Shown one piece after another: positions 10,263 through 21,539 of a stretch of DNA of 64,000 bases (position 1 is the stretch's first letter; each line of letters starts with the position of its first letter). This DNA is from Larix kaempferi (taxonomy: Eukaryota > Streptophyta > Pinopsida > Pinales > Pinaceae). The stretch is taken from positions 48,686,001-48,750,000 of the forward strand of contig BSBM01000486.1 of NCBI GenBank assembly GCA_027924585.1, given 5' to 3'. Under the pieces are notes generated by a model. It was not told the DNA's origin. It worked only from the letters and a program-made list of their open reading frames with translations, and ran no database searches. Made by a program: the position numbers and the translations under genes.

Positions 10263-10639
10263 GAGTAAAAAATATGTTTAGTTTTTTTGCAGCATATGCA
10301 AATTTTAATAAATTTTCTAGTCTAATAAAACATGGCCCGAGTCCATTGAACAATTTCGTCTGTAATTGAGTATATTTTAAAATTTATATGGAGAGCTATG
10401 TTTTGATTTTGGTAGATGTGTCTCCATAGAATTGATCATTTTAATGTATAAGTATGACTTGGTTCGTCCATCATATGCAAATTCAATATATGATCTAATC
10501 ATTTTTTTCCTAAACTACAAGTTTATTTATATATTTTGTATCTTACAAATATTAAGTTTATTAGTCATTTGTAGTAAAACATAATGTTTTTCTATATTGA
10601 CATTTACACTAATGTATTCTCTTATGTTATATTATAAAA
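10263..10639. other. Spacer between the F-box pseudogenes
   Basis: About 375 AT-rich bases with no supported coding frame. It presumably held the 3' flank of the first gene and the promoter of the second. I see no convincing core promoter. Confidence 0.5.
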
Positions 10640-11836
10640 ATGGACATGATACCTGCTATTTGGAGCTCCCTACCAACAAAGATTCTCGAAATGATATTTT
10701 TATGGTTTCCCTTTTCCAATATTATTCGATTCAGAATGGTTTGCAAAGAATGGAATCAAATATTATTGAATAATTGTTTTGTTTCATCATGGAAACAAAG
10801 TGGAGTGCGAGAATATGGAGTTTTGGTAAACTTCCATTCTGAAAATGAACGACAATTTGAAAGTCGTTACATTGATCAACAAGGAAAATTATCAACCATG
10901 TGTATGCCATTTGTTAGTAATGGATATAAAGTTGAGTCTGCATGCAAATCAATTCTCTTGGTTTCTTTATTGACAATCTTACATAGAAAAATGAACTACT
11001 ATATTATCAATCCGTTCACTAAGACCTTTACGTTTATTTTCTCCCTCAATCTTGGTGATTGGGGATTCTTTCGGCTGCTAAGAAATGCGTAGCAAAGACA
11101 ACATGATTGGGTAGTTTTGAAGCATGTTCCTATACCAACTAAACCAAAATACTTCATTTATAGTAGTCTAAACAAGAAGTGGAGACAAACATACCCTCCA
11201 GACGGTGATGTTTTGGCTTCCAAATATCATGTTTTGCATAATGGAAGTATTTATTGGGTGCATACTCATGTTATTTCCATGCCAAACCGTACTTGTTTAT
11301 ACCAGATATGTTGGATAGACGTTGAAGAAAATAACTAGGGCTTCCATTTAATTCAGCAAACACATCCTATTGTGTCTGTTTGCTTAGCAGTGCATTCTGG
11401 TCAGCTTCTTTGTTTCATCAACGATGGGTCAACTACTGTATGGTCAATCAAAGCTACTAGAAAGGAATGTGCTCCAACAATTCTAGAAGATGTGTCAAGT
11501 ACCTCTTTCCAACATGCAGATTGATTGCGATGGAGATTGATATCGACTATAACTTCAGACATCAACAAAAAATGCGCTGGATATTTTCCTGTTTCATCAG
11601 TTGATATATATATACTTATGTGTAAAAACAATCGCATTGATTTCTTGTTCTATAATTTCAGCACAACACTTTATAATGAAGAAAATCATGGTGGAATGTT
11701 AGGATCCATCCGTTCCACAATTAGAATTCCAAGCACTGAAAATGTTTATGACCTTGTTCATGACATTTCAATTTTTCCAGTTTCTCCAAACATGGACTCC
11801 TTTTATGATGTCTTTGCAACATTAACACGTCATTAA
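10640..11836 (+). pseudogene. F-box protein pseudogene 2 (three in-frame stops)
   Basis: A single frame of 399 codons from the ATG at 10640 to TAA at 11834, broken by TAG at 11090-11092, TAG at 11336-11338 and TGA at 11522-11524, again without a frameshift. The F-box is well preserved (SLPTKILEMIFLWFPFSNII then RMVCKEWNQILL), followed by an associated region with YYIINPFTKTF, GSIYWVH, LLCFINDGSTTVW and ILMCKNN. It aligns from end to end with pseudogene 1. The second stop aligns with a Trp codon and the third with a Gly codon of the paralog, so single-base changes explain them. Tandem F-box families of this kind are common in plants. Whether the pair was carried by the adjacent Helitron or is its insertion context is not visible. 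Confidence 0.8.
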
Positions 11837-12502
11837 GTCGATTGTTCCAGCTACCAATAATATCTTGCAATATATGATACAAATTGTTTTACTATCTATT
11901 AAGCATAATTCCATCTGTAATAGTATTTGAGATATTATTGTATTTGATGAAATCATATTTTTGTATTGTATAGGTTGAATATATTTCCATTCCTTTGCAT
12001 CTTTTCAAAATAGCTAATTGTGTCATCTTCATGTAGATATGCCACAAAATGAAAATAATGGCTGCCACGACGACCAAAAGTTATCAGATACGTCATCTTC
12101 AATGAGAAATGAATCTCGACAGAAAAACCTTGAGGATAAAAGAGAACATATTAATGCAAAACGTCGTTTAAATTATGGAAAGAAAAAAGATTTAATCAAC
12201 AAACGAAGGAGAGGGTTTCATGGTGAATTATCCAATGACGTTATTCATTCACAAGATGAGCCTGTCAAATTCCAAAGCATATCTAATATAATGAGAAGAT
12301 CGAACTGTCGAACTGAGATTCTAACACCGATACCTACGACCAACAATGATTGCGATCACACATTAAATGCAACTGTTCAACCATCCACATAAAACAATTC
12401 TACTCATCGAACAGAGGTATTAGTCAGTTATGTTAGTGTATGTTTCAATAAGTATTTTAGTGTAACATAAGTTATATTCTCACGTATATGTTGGATTCTC
12501 AG

Positions 12503-12652
12503 ACATTCATTTACAACAATTGTATGGATAAACCATCTGACGAGGGAAATGATGTTATCAACACAAATGTAAATGGGATGGTGCGAAATGAAATCACCGA
12601 TATGAGAGACTGTAACAATGCAATAAGAACAATTTCTCTTGGGACGACAAAG
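12503..12652 (+). repeat. Repeated exon module A (ISLGTTK end)
   Basis: A 150-bp block between a TTCTCAG acceptor and a CAAAG/GTTTT donor, phase 0 at both ends, open throughout, ending in the peptide TISLGTTK. Modules B and C end in the same peptide directly before a GT donor. Confidence 0.55.
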
Positions 12653-12819
12653 GTTTTATTTCCTAGATATATAAATATATTTATATGTATTTCTTATAAT
12701 GAATGATGCTGAAAAAAAATCATGATTTTCGTGACTCTCATTGATATGCAAATGTTGATGTATATAATCGTTTTATATGTTTTATCAACTCTGTTGACAT
12801 ATCCATATTGTACTTTCAG

Positions 12820-12969
12820 GAAACAAATGCCAAATCTACTAGGAATGATTCATACATTGCTCCAAACAATGCGCTATTAATAAATGAAGTAAAAAGCGCT
12901 AGAAATCATTTCAAGATCAGTAGAGAAAATACGGATGCTGATAAAACTATTTCTCTCGGAACAACGAAG
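12820..12969 (+). repeat. Repeated exon module B (ISLGTTK end)
   Basis: Exactly 150 bp like module A, between TACTTTCAG and ACGAAG/GTCTT, phase 0 at both ends and open. It ends TISLGTTK. A symmetric exon of this kind can be duplicated without disturbing the reading frame. Confidence 0.55.
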
Positions 12970-13266
12970 GTCTTGATTTATTCAATCCACAACCCAGTTG
13001 TTACACCAATTAAGTGAATGTCTTGACTATAGGATAAGTATAGTATATAGTTAGCCTCCAATGTATTTTTGACATGTTCTTATTTAATTCTCAGGACATT
13101 AGTGCGGGTGGTCAAAGATGTGTTTCTGTTGAAACAAGACATGTGTTACACAATCCATCCACTACTAAGATTTCCAACTCGATCACATACAAGTATTGTA
13201 AGATACAATAGTATTTCAGTTTAGTGCACATTTTCTTTTCTAACAAACCATGTATTCAACTTTCAG

Positions 13267-13542
13267 GATAGTAACATTGCGGCCCAACAACCATCCAACG
13301 TTCTCATTCCTAACTATCTCGACAACAGAGTGGCAAGAAATGTCCTCCCTTCCTCTGGTGATGATGACGTTACGCGACATGTTTATGACACTTACGTCCA
13401 ATGCATCCAATTCATAAATATGCATTCCGATCAACCAAACAATTCACTGCCAATCAATGAACAAGAAACATTCTGAAACCAAGCCATTATAAGTAGAAGA
13501 AGTTTTGATGGTCAAAGAACTATATCTCTTGGAACGACAAAG
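13267..13542 (+). repeat. Repeated exon module C (ISLGTTK end, with stop)
   Basis: A 276-bp block from a CTTTCAG acceptor to a CAAAG/GTATT donor, phase 0. It again ends TISLGTTK but contains TGA at 13474-13476. Its first half (DSNIAAQQPSNVLIPN and following) is homologous to the start of the next block at 13652 (YTNNEVQQPCNDPSQN and following), which has lost the terminal motif. Confidence 0.5.
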
Positions 13543-13993
13543 GTATTGTTCAATCGATTCATATTGAAGGTTTGTGTTTAGATGATATCATAGTAATTTA
13601 CGTTGATGTATTGTTTCAAAATGACATTACAACCACGTTTTCAATTTTCAGTACACTAACAATGAAGTTCAACAACCATGCAACGATCCGAGCCAAAATC
13701 ATGTCAATAACATGATTGGAAGAAATGCCGAACGTTCTTTGCATAACAATGTCTGTATGGGACATGTTGGTGACAGTGGTGTTCAACACATGCAGAACAC
13801 AAGTATGCATTTTAGCGGTAGTAGAAGACAAAGTTTATGTTCATCAGCACCATATCATTCCAGATTCAATGATAGACCATGGTATTAATGGACATGCATC
13901 AAACATAAATAACATGGGTCAAATTCTCAATAAAATGACTCCTTTGGACAACAAAGGTTTCGTGAGCGGATTGATAAAATTTCAATTGTACAA

Positions 13994-16331
13994 ATGTGTA
14001 ATGTATGTCATGAGTCATACCCTGGAATAAATGTTGTTAGAGCAGTTGAGGGTCCTATTTGTATTAGGTGCAAGCAAGAGCGTGGCCCCCATCATTTTTC
14101 GCAATGCAACAACATGGATCCTGGTGAACAACCTCGAGTTCTATTAGTGTTAACACAAGTGGAGGAAATGCTAATAGCATGTGTTAATCCAATACTACAG
14201 ATGACACATGCTTGTGGGGGAAATATAAATACAATGGTCATACGATTAGCTTTCCACAAGATATCAATTCAGTTGCCAAAACTCTTCCTTGTCGGATAGA
14301 GGATATAGATATCTTAATTGTTAGGAGAGAAGGACCTCAGTCCAAAAACTATGATTGCATTGTTAGTAGATCTCGTGTCATGAATGCATTGCAATACAAT
14401 ATTCAAATGGACAAATATTATCGAGATGTTGAAATTGATTTGGAATCAGTTGTATGTCTTCCAGACCGGCCAATAGATGTGTCTGATAGATTGCGTTATG
14501 TCAACTCCGACATATTAGACTCAAATGAGAATGATGCTGACATTGATGTATCTGGAATTCATCAATTAGAAAGACATTCTTCCTCTTTTACAACTAGAAT
14601 GCCAAATGCGCAACGAGAAATGGAGGAGATACATAATTTTGTTCGAAATGAATCGTCTCTATCATATTTAGAGATGGAGTGGTCAGAAGTAGGATTTTCA
14701 CCAATAAATGAATACAAAACTGAAGGTTTGTTCGACATGGCATTTCCGACATTGTTTCCTACAGGTGTTGCTGATTGGTTGCAGCCACGATTGAAGACTA
14801 TTCGGGTACATGAATATGCATTGCACCTACTAAAGTATTGTGATCAAAGGTTTGGAAAACATCCAAGGTTCAAGTATTTTATACTAAACATGATCATGAG
14901 ACACCAAAGCCAAGGAACAATTGCTGTATTTGTGAAAAAAAACATTGAGGATGGTATACCTACAACAATTGAAGATCTGCGTAAAGAACTGAATGACTCC
15001 ACATACACCAAATTAGCCGAACGGATAATGCATTTCGGCGCACGTCTCCGAGGAACAAAAGCATACTGGAACATATGTCATAGTGAAGAAATAATTGTAA
15101 AATACCTCCATGCCAAGGACTATTGGTACAGGTACGTCATGTTGTTATTCTATTTTTTCCAATAGACATTTCTAAATTTTTCTTCAGTATTCGTTGTACA
15201 CTTATGTCTTTATCCAATGGTGGTTTTTATAGGTATGAATGGAAACATAGAGTATCAGCACATATCCATGGTTTCCTATGGTTGGAAGGTGTGCTAGACA
15301 TGGAAAAATTGGATTGGAAAGATAACAAGAGAATTGATGCCGCAAGAAAATACTTTGACAACTATGTAACATCTTGGAATCCTTGTGATGCCCACCACGG
15401 GAATATTTATGTTCATCGGTCTTTGGAGGAAGATCCTTGCTGATTGGACAACACTGAAATATTCGACACCCATCCCGTTGATGATTATGAGCAACTAGAA
15501 AATCGCGTTTAGCAGCACAAAAAGTGCAGTGTTCATTCATGTTTACGAAAGAAAGGTTCCTCTTACACATGGCGGTACAATGTACCATGGGAGCTTCAGG
15601 ATGAGTCAAAATTATTTATCAACAATAAAGGACAAAAGAATCTATGAGCTTGCACGCAATGACGACAGGATAAATTTTCATAATGTCCCTCTTCTAGCAA
15701 TGTGGTGCGCCAATGTTGATTGCCAGCCAGTTCTGGATCGTCACGCGGTATTGAAATACATTGCAAAATATGCTTCGAAATCTGAACGGAGATCAGAAAG
15801 ATATCAAGATTCAAGACATGTTAAAAAAAATATCCAATGTCTTTGAATCTGAAGATCCAGCTGTATGTGCATATAAGAATTTCCTTGCTTAAACAATTGT
15901 GGATAGAGACATTGGAGTGCTAGAAACATGCCATATGTTGCTAAAGCTCCCACTTGTGGTTTGTAGTCGCAACTTTGTTTCAGTGAATGTTTTCAGGAAA
16001 ATATTCAAGAGAGTATCTTCAAATTCAGATAGTGACAAATTCCCCACAAACTCTAGGTTCCTTAAACTATATCAAAATAGACCTCCATTCCTTGAACATT
16101 TGTCTCTCATTGACACTGCTTGATCGTGGTCTTTCTGCTCACGCCTTAAGAAAGAATCTTGGAATCCAAGAGACAACCTTGCAATAGTTCGAGTGTGGCC
16201 ATGGTTTTGCAAAGTTGATAAGGAGAGCTCAGATAGTTTTGAATCATTTTTCCTCAGTGAATTACTCCTATACAAACCGTTCAGAAACATTCACACAGAC
16301 ATAGGCATCACTACTGAAATAATCATTCAGA
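13994..16331 (+). pseudogene. Helitron replicase (Rep) part, decayed
   Basis: Family role: the Rep domain nicks and joins DNA in rolling-circle transposition. Seen here are a Cys/His segment (CNVCHESYPG, ICIRCKQERG) and a DUF6570-like LTQVEEML block. A one-base frameshift near 14212 is followed by GHTISFPQDI and the Helitron_like_N block with RGTKAYWNICHSE. About a hundred residues normally found after that point, including the first Rep motif, are missing. A likely intron at 15132-15232 (CAG/GTACGT to TTTATAG) rejoins YWYR to YEWKHR; the HIHGFLWLEG motif follows, and the KYIAKYASK tyrosine motif lies at 15751-15780. In-frame stops at about 15441 and 15510 and later frame changes break it. 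Further blocks (ETCHMLLKLPLVVCSR, LEHLSLID) lead towards the helicase. It cannot encode an active Rep. Confidence 0.8.
15132..15232 (+). other. Probable intron in the Helitron Rep region
   Basis: The donor CAG/GTACGT and acceptor TTTTTATAG bracket 101 bases. Removing them joins YWY-R to YEWKHR exactly as the Rep family alignment requires, while the unspliced frame hits a stop at 15163. Confidence 0.6.
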
Positions 16332-16444
16332 ACTGGATGAACTTCAACTATTGAGCTTGGCATGTCAACATAGCGCCAGTAGAAACTATTAATGATGATG
16401 ATGATGATGACATAATCCAAGACGAAATCAATAATGACAATGAA

Positions 16445-18016
16445 ATGGATGAATGGGAAATGTTATCTCGCCTTGTTCCTCCTAATGTTGTTCAAGTGTC
16501 TAATATTGAAACTCTTGGTTGTAGAGACTTCGACTTGAATCATGTCTGGAGTAATACCATAAGCTCGGAGGATAACTTAGAAGACCCAACAAATTTCATA
16601 AAAAATGCACATTCAACTGGAGCTATACTGGATGTTTCCCACCCTACATTGGCTTCTCCATCTTCGTTTTCCAAGAATCAACATCTTTATTTCAACACTA
16701 TTTTTGAGCAATTTTATCAAGGACCATGTGTGGAACCACTGAAAATGATCATTCAAGGAACTACAGGAACTGGAAAGTCTTACCTAATACACCGTGTTTC
16801 ACAAGAATTTTCAGATCATTCAACAAATGGAAAAATCCCTTTGCTATTATTAGCACCAACTGGAGTAGCTACCTTCAATATACGAACTAAAACAATCCAC
16901 TCATCTCTTAGAATTCCTATTAAAGACTTCAAACCTTTGCACGGTCAAGCACTTTCTATCTTCCAAGAAGAGATGCGATGTGTGAAGTACATTTTAATTG
17001 ATGAAATGAGCTTTATAAGGTCAAGGTTATTCATACAAATTGATACACGCTTGCGTGAAGCATTTCCAGAAAATAGATCAAATCCATTCGGTGGAAGATC
17101 ATTGATTCTTGTTGGAGACCTTGTCCAATTGCCCCCTGTTAGAGATAAACCATTATATGTAGGTAACACACTTGGAAAGGTTTTGTGGAAAGATTTCAAA
17201 AAGGTTGTTACATTGGACACAATTTTTCGTCAGCAAGGGATGGATCCAAAGCAATCCAGTTTTAGGATGTTACTAACAAACATTAGAAATGTAGAACCAA
17301 ACGTGGATGATTGGAATCTGTTGATGTCGAGAACATATGCATGCATGGACATTATTGAAAGCGACACTTTCAACGTAGAGATGCATTTGTTTCCAACAAA
17401 CGCCTCAGTGAATCAGCATAATAAATCCATGCTTAAGTCACTTAAAATTTCAGTAGCACGATGCATCTCTAAACATACAAAGAATAATGATTTCAACGAT
17501 GCAGATGATGAGCAACTTCAGCATGAAGTCCTCCTATGTCCTGGTGAACGTTCCATGTTGACATGTAACCTATGGTTGGAAGTAGGGTTAGTAAATGGAG
17601 CACTTGGGACAGTTCAAAACATCTTCTATGCTGAAGGATCTAAACCACCACAACTCCCAATTTACACTACAGTCTCATTTGATAATTACATTGGTGTTCC
17701 ATGGGACATCAGATATCCAAATATTGTACCAATAACACCTATTAGTAGAGGAAAGCGCAAGCAAATTCCATTGCGCATGGCTTGGGCTCTCACCATACAC
17801 AAATCACAAGGTTTAACTCTAGAAAAGGCAACAATTGATATTGGTAATGTAGAGAGGCAAGGTTTAACATTTACAGCCATTTCAAGAGTCAAATCTATCA
17901 ATGGTTTACGAATATCGCCACTATTTACTTATGAAAGCTACACAAAGATGTCTCAAAGTGCATATGCTACCATTAGGAAGAAGGAAGAACAATGCCTACA
18001 GACCATTTCTATATGA
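16445..18016 (+). CDS. Helitron Pif1-like helicase domain, copy 2
   Basis: An open frame of 523 codons from the ATG at 16445 to TGA at 18014; the frame is open back to a TGA at 16352-16354, so it is really an internal exon of the RepHel gene. It belongs to the Pif1/RecD-like helicase family. Walker A is GTTGTGKS (residues 105-112), Walker B IDEMS (185-189), GDLVQLP 224-230, IHKSQG 451-456 and FTAISR 476-481, so all main motifs look canonical, unlike copy 1. An Asp run (about 16391-16411) precedes the ATG. The Rep half upstream is broken, so any product would be a helicase-only protein. Such domains can be cross-used by related elements, but nothing here shows expression. Confidence 0.85.
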   Translation: MDEWEMLSRLVPPNVVQVSNIETLGCRDFDLNHVWSNTISSEDNLEDPTNFIKNAHSTGAILDVSHPTLASPSSFSKNQHLYFNTIFEQFYQGPCVEPLKMIIQGTTGTGKSYLIHRVSQEFSDHSTNGKIPLLLLAPTGVATFNIRTKTIHSSLRIPIKDFKPLHGQALSIFQEEMRCVKYILIDEMSFIRSRLFIQIDTRLREAFPENRSNPFGGRSLILVGDLVQLPPVRDKPLYVGNTLGKVLWKDFKKVVTLDTIFRQQGMDPKQSSFRMLLTNIRNVEPNVDDWNLLMSRTYACMDIIESDTFNVEMHLFPTNASVNQHNKSMLKSLKISVARCISKHTKNNDFNDADDEQLQHEVLLCPGERSMLTCNLWLEVGLVNGALGTVQNIFYAEGSKPPQLPIYTTVSFDNYIGVPWDIRYPNIVPITPISRGKRKQIPLRMAWALTIHKSQGLTLEKATIDIGNVERQGLTFTAISRVKSINGLRISPLFTYESYTKMSQSAYATIRKKEEQCLQTISI

Positions 18017-19152
18017 CCATAATCGTTATTATTGAAAGAGGTGAGCTTGTTACCATGTAGAAAAAAAATCATCTATTTCTAACAATTCATTACGATTATA
18101 ATTTCACTTAACTTTGTTGTATTGTTTTATGTTGAATAGTTATGGACTGCAAGACACAAATATAAATGAAGAAGACCTCAGCTCATACGTGTATTCATGT
18201 AAGGTTAGTTCAGTCAAGTTTCAATTAATATTTCCATTCTTCCAAACAAAACTGTTTAAATTTGCTTGCTTTTCATTACTTACATTACTTAACTACATTC
18301 GGCGAAAACCACATTTTTAATCTTATGTTTCGATTTTCAGGTTGAATCAATGACGATATCCTTCGTGCATGCCACAAAGCGAGACTGCTGAATGCACAAT
18401 TGTTTAAATTATTGTTTACTTAACGACGATTACAAATGTTTGCTACATTCAGCTCACACTATACGAAAAAAAAAGAGATTTAGAATCCTACTTTATATGT
18501 TTTGTGAGTTTGATTTAAACATTATCCATTTTCAAGATGTTTTTGTATATATATATGGAGAGTAACTCTCTCATACAATGGGCAATTATTAATTTTTGCA
18601 ATGTATTATTCTATATTCACATTGACACACAATACCATGAATTAACCATTGCAACATTGAATTCATATACCAATTGCATTACAACTTCATGAAGTGACAC
18701 TACTGAATGCACAATTGTTTAAAATTGTTGTTTACTTAACAATGATTACAAACGTTTGCTTCATTCAACTCACACTACAGGAAAAAAAGAGATTTTGAAT
18801 CCTACTTTATATGTTTTGTGAGTTTGATTGAAGCGTTATCCATTTTCAAGATGTTTTGTATATATATGGAGACTAACTCTCTCACACAATGGAGAGTTAT
18901 TAATTTTTACAATGTATTATTCTATATTCACATTGACACACAATGAATTAATCATTACAACATTGAATTCATACACTGATTGCATTACAACTGTTATCAA
19001 ATATAACTTACAATTATGAAACATAGTCGCATAGTGCAACAATTTAACCACTACAACATTATTAATGTGTAAAATATATCATATTGTAAATAAATATCTC
19101 CAAAGTACATGATAATATTATACATATTATATATATCTTCAATATGTATAAT
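18017..19152 (+). other. Helitron tail, copy 2
   Basis: Candidate small exons at 18140-18203 and from 18341, then AT-rich non-coding DNA with the same about 320-bp internal duplication as copy 1 (about 18383-19015). The similarity to copy 1 stops at about 19152. Confidence 0.6.
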
Positions 19153-21330
19153 TTAATAATGTTTTATTTATTAAATATAATAAAAAATTACACAAATAAC
19201 ATAGAATTGGCTTAATATATTATTAATTATCTCATTAATTAATATTGTTATTAACTGAATAAAAATATTATTAATTAATTAATTAATTAACATTTAATAA
19301 ACTAATTAATATTTTCGTTAAAGAATTATTAATTAATTATTTATTTAATATTATTATCATTAACTAAATATTAATGTTTGGTGATATTAATTAATATTAT
19401 CATTAATTAATTTGTTTAAATACTTATTATAAAATAAGTATAGTATTTAATTAAATAATATTGTTTTATTTACTATAGTTAATAATTAATCAATATTAAT
19501 CAATAGTATTATCAAGTTAATAACCATAATATTAATTAAATTATTTAATATTTATTCTTTTTAATTAATTATTAACATTGAACAAACAATTATTATATCT
19601 ATTTCATTATAATAATTAAAAAATATTATTTTATTATTATTTTATATTTATTCTCTTTAATTAATTGTTACCATTAAACAAATAATTGTTACATCTATTT
19701 CATTATAATATTGATAATTATAAAATATTATAATTATACAAACAATTATTACATCTATTTCATTATAATTATTAATAATTATAAAATATTATAATTAAAT
19801 AATATTTTTTACAGTACATTATAATATTATAAATAATTAAATAATATCATTTTATTTAAAAATACTACAGGGAAAAAAATATCATTACTGTGTCAAATAT
19901 ATAAGAATGTTAATAACTCTCTCTCAAATTCATTATAATATAATACATATCTAATGTTTAATTAAATATCTATATAATAAATACTTTTTTAATATATTAT
20001 TTGATTGTTTAAATAATTAATATTGTTAATAACTCCATAATATTAGTTATTGATTAATTATTAATAAATCAAATAATTAATTTGTATTTCATTAACTAAA
20101 AATTAATATTACCTATTGAATAACTTATAATTATTTTTTTAATTAATATTACAAAATATTTAATTTATTTAAATAATAATATCATTTTATTAAAAAATAC
20201 TAAGGAAAAAAATTATCATTAATGTGTCAAATATATAACCATGTTAATAACTGTCTCTCAAATTCATTATAATATAATACATATCTAATGTTTAATTAAA
20301 TATCTAAATAACAAATACTTATTTAATATATTATTTGATTATTTAAATAATTAATATGGTTAATAACTCCACAATATTAGTTATTAATTAATTATTAATA
20401 AATCAAATAATTAATTTGTATTTCATTAACTAAAAAAATTGATATTATATATTGAATAAACTTATAATTATTTTGTTTAATTAATATTACAAAATATTTA
20501 ATTTATAATAATATAATATTATTACTTATTATAAAATCATAAGTAATAATATTGTTTTATTTACTTATTATTTTATTAACTAAAAACAATATTAGTGATT
20601 AATTAATTGTTAATGAATCAAATAATTAATTGATATTTCATTAACTAAACATTAATATTACCAATTCAATAAACTAATTACTTATTATTTTAAAAAAGTA
20701 ATAATATTAAATTATAATATTATAATATTATTACTTATTATAAAATAATATTATTACTTATTAAAATAATAAGTAATAATATTATGTTAATTACTTGATA
20801 TTTTATTAATAAGTAATATTATTTTATGTTTTATTTACTACATAACAATATTAATTAATTAATTAATTATTGTTATCATTCATTAAATTATTTTATAATT
20901 CTTTTGTTTAATCACTTATTATAAAATAATACGTAGTGTTTAATTAATAAGTAGTGTTTAATTAAACAATATTATTAATCAAATAATTAAAATATGTATT
21001 TCATTAAAATTATTAAATAGTATTAATCTATTAATATTTTTAATTAAATAATCATTAATTAATTAATATTATTATTAACTAAATGACTATAATATGAATT
21101 AAATTATTTAATAATTATTATGTTTAATTAAATATTTTAATATAATAATATTTTTAATTAAACAATTAAATTATGTGTTTCATTAAAATTATTAAACAAT
21201 ATTATTCCATTAATATTTTAGAGATATGTGTATGCGCCCACCTGTTATTAAATAATTAAATTATGTATTTCATTAAAATTATTAAACAATATTATTCCAT
21301 TAATATTTCAGAGATATGTGTATGTGCCCA
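19153..21330. other. Extremely AT-rich non-coding region
   Basis: Almost only A and T, dominated by TTAATTAATTAA-like strings, with no supported gene. It holds an imperfect direct duplication of about 335 bp (about 19858-20190 and 20194-20530, sharing GTGTCAAATATATAA and TCTCTCAAATTCATTATAAT). It also holds an 87-bp tandem pair at about 21166-21331 that shares GAGATATGTGTATG followed by a GCCCACC block. It may be a matrix-attachment-like or degraded repeat region; function cannot be read from the sequence. Confidence 0.7.
19858..20530 (+). repeat. Tandem duplication, about 335-bp unit, in AT-rich DNA
   Basis: The two copies share an AAAAATACTA start, the GTGTCAAATATATAA and CATTATAATATAATACATAT blocks, and the TAATAACTCCA(T/C)AATATTAG block near the end. 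Point differences and small indels separate them. Confidence 0.65.
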
Positions 21331-21331
21331 C
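21166..21331 (+). repeat. Tandem pair, about 87-bp unit
   Basis: Two copies of an AATTAAATTATGTNTTTCAT block through ATTATTCCATTAATATTT to GAGATATGTGTATGYGCCCA, directly next to the hairpin element at 21337. Confidence 0.7.
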
Positions 21332-21336
21332 CCATT

Positions 21337-21501
21337 ACTAGCAACAGCCACATTAATAATATTAATGTGTTCGAATACGCCGATAGGCGTAAATTGAGCA
21401 CATACTTTTCATATTAATGTTTTTTTCCTATAGTATGTGTCCCATTTACGCCTATCGACGTATTCGAACACATTAATATTATTAATGTTATTGTTGCTAG
21501 T
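21337..21501. mobile_element. Hairpin MITE-like element (165 bp)
   Basis: The two ends are inverted copies over about 58 bases with only a few mismatches: ACTAGCAACAGCCACATTAA at the left, and its near-complement ending TTGTTGCTAGT at the right. The inverted similarity continues weakly inward (GAGCACATACT and AGTATGTGTCC) to a short T-rich loop. TA dinucleotides flank CTAGCAAC and GTTGCTAG, which would fit a TA target duplication. No coding capacity. A foldback/MITE-type element is the simplest reading; superfamily is unassigned. Confidence 0.65.
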
Positions 21502-21539
21502 ACTATAATAGTATAACACTAATAGATCCTAATGAGGCC

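Larger units (their letters stand above)
12036..13990 (+). pseudogene. Helitron gene N-terminal region with repeated exons
   Basis: The first recognisable coding segment (about 12036-12392) is rich in Lys/Arg/Asn (for example INAKRRLNYGKKKDLINKRR), like the basic N-terminus of many plant Helitron proteins and probably DNA-binding. It is followed by several short exon-like blocks with TTTCAG or TCTCAG acceptors and AAAG/GT donors. The blocks are Asn- and Ser-rich and homologous to each other. One block has an in-frame TGA (13474-13476). No enzymatic motif is visible. The region leads into the Cys-rich segment at about 13990. Confidence 0.5.
11990..19152 (+). mobile_element. Helitron, copy 2 (replicase-helicase gene with introns)
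   Basis: From about 11990 onward the window carries, in order, a basic N-terminal region with duplicated exons, a Cys-rich/DUF6570-like segment, a decayed Helitron_like_N/Rep segment, a Pif1-like helicase and an AT-rich tail. This is the domain order of Helitron RepHel proteins, which transpose by rolling-circle replication. The 5' end (TC next to an A of the target) and the 3' CTRR end were not located, so both limits are approximate. The last 2.57 kb are duplicated at 1-2573. The Rep half is broken by a frameshift, stops and an internal deletion, so this copy cannot be autonomous. Confidence 0.8.

Noticed and set aside
9111-11524. RNA editing restoring the F-box stops
   Set aside because: Only the first stop fits a C/U change at a conserved Arg; others replace Trp or Gly codons and would need different edits. 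Nuclear plant mRNA editing of this kind is not established.
1-19152. A simple 16.6-kb tandem duplication
   Set aside because: Downstream sequences of the two copies (2574 on and 19153 on) are unrelated, so only the Helitron 3' part is shared within the window; the upstream side cannot be judged.
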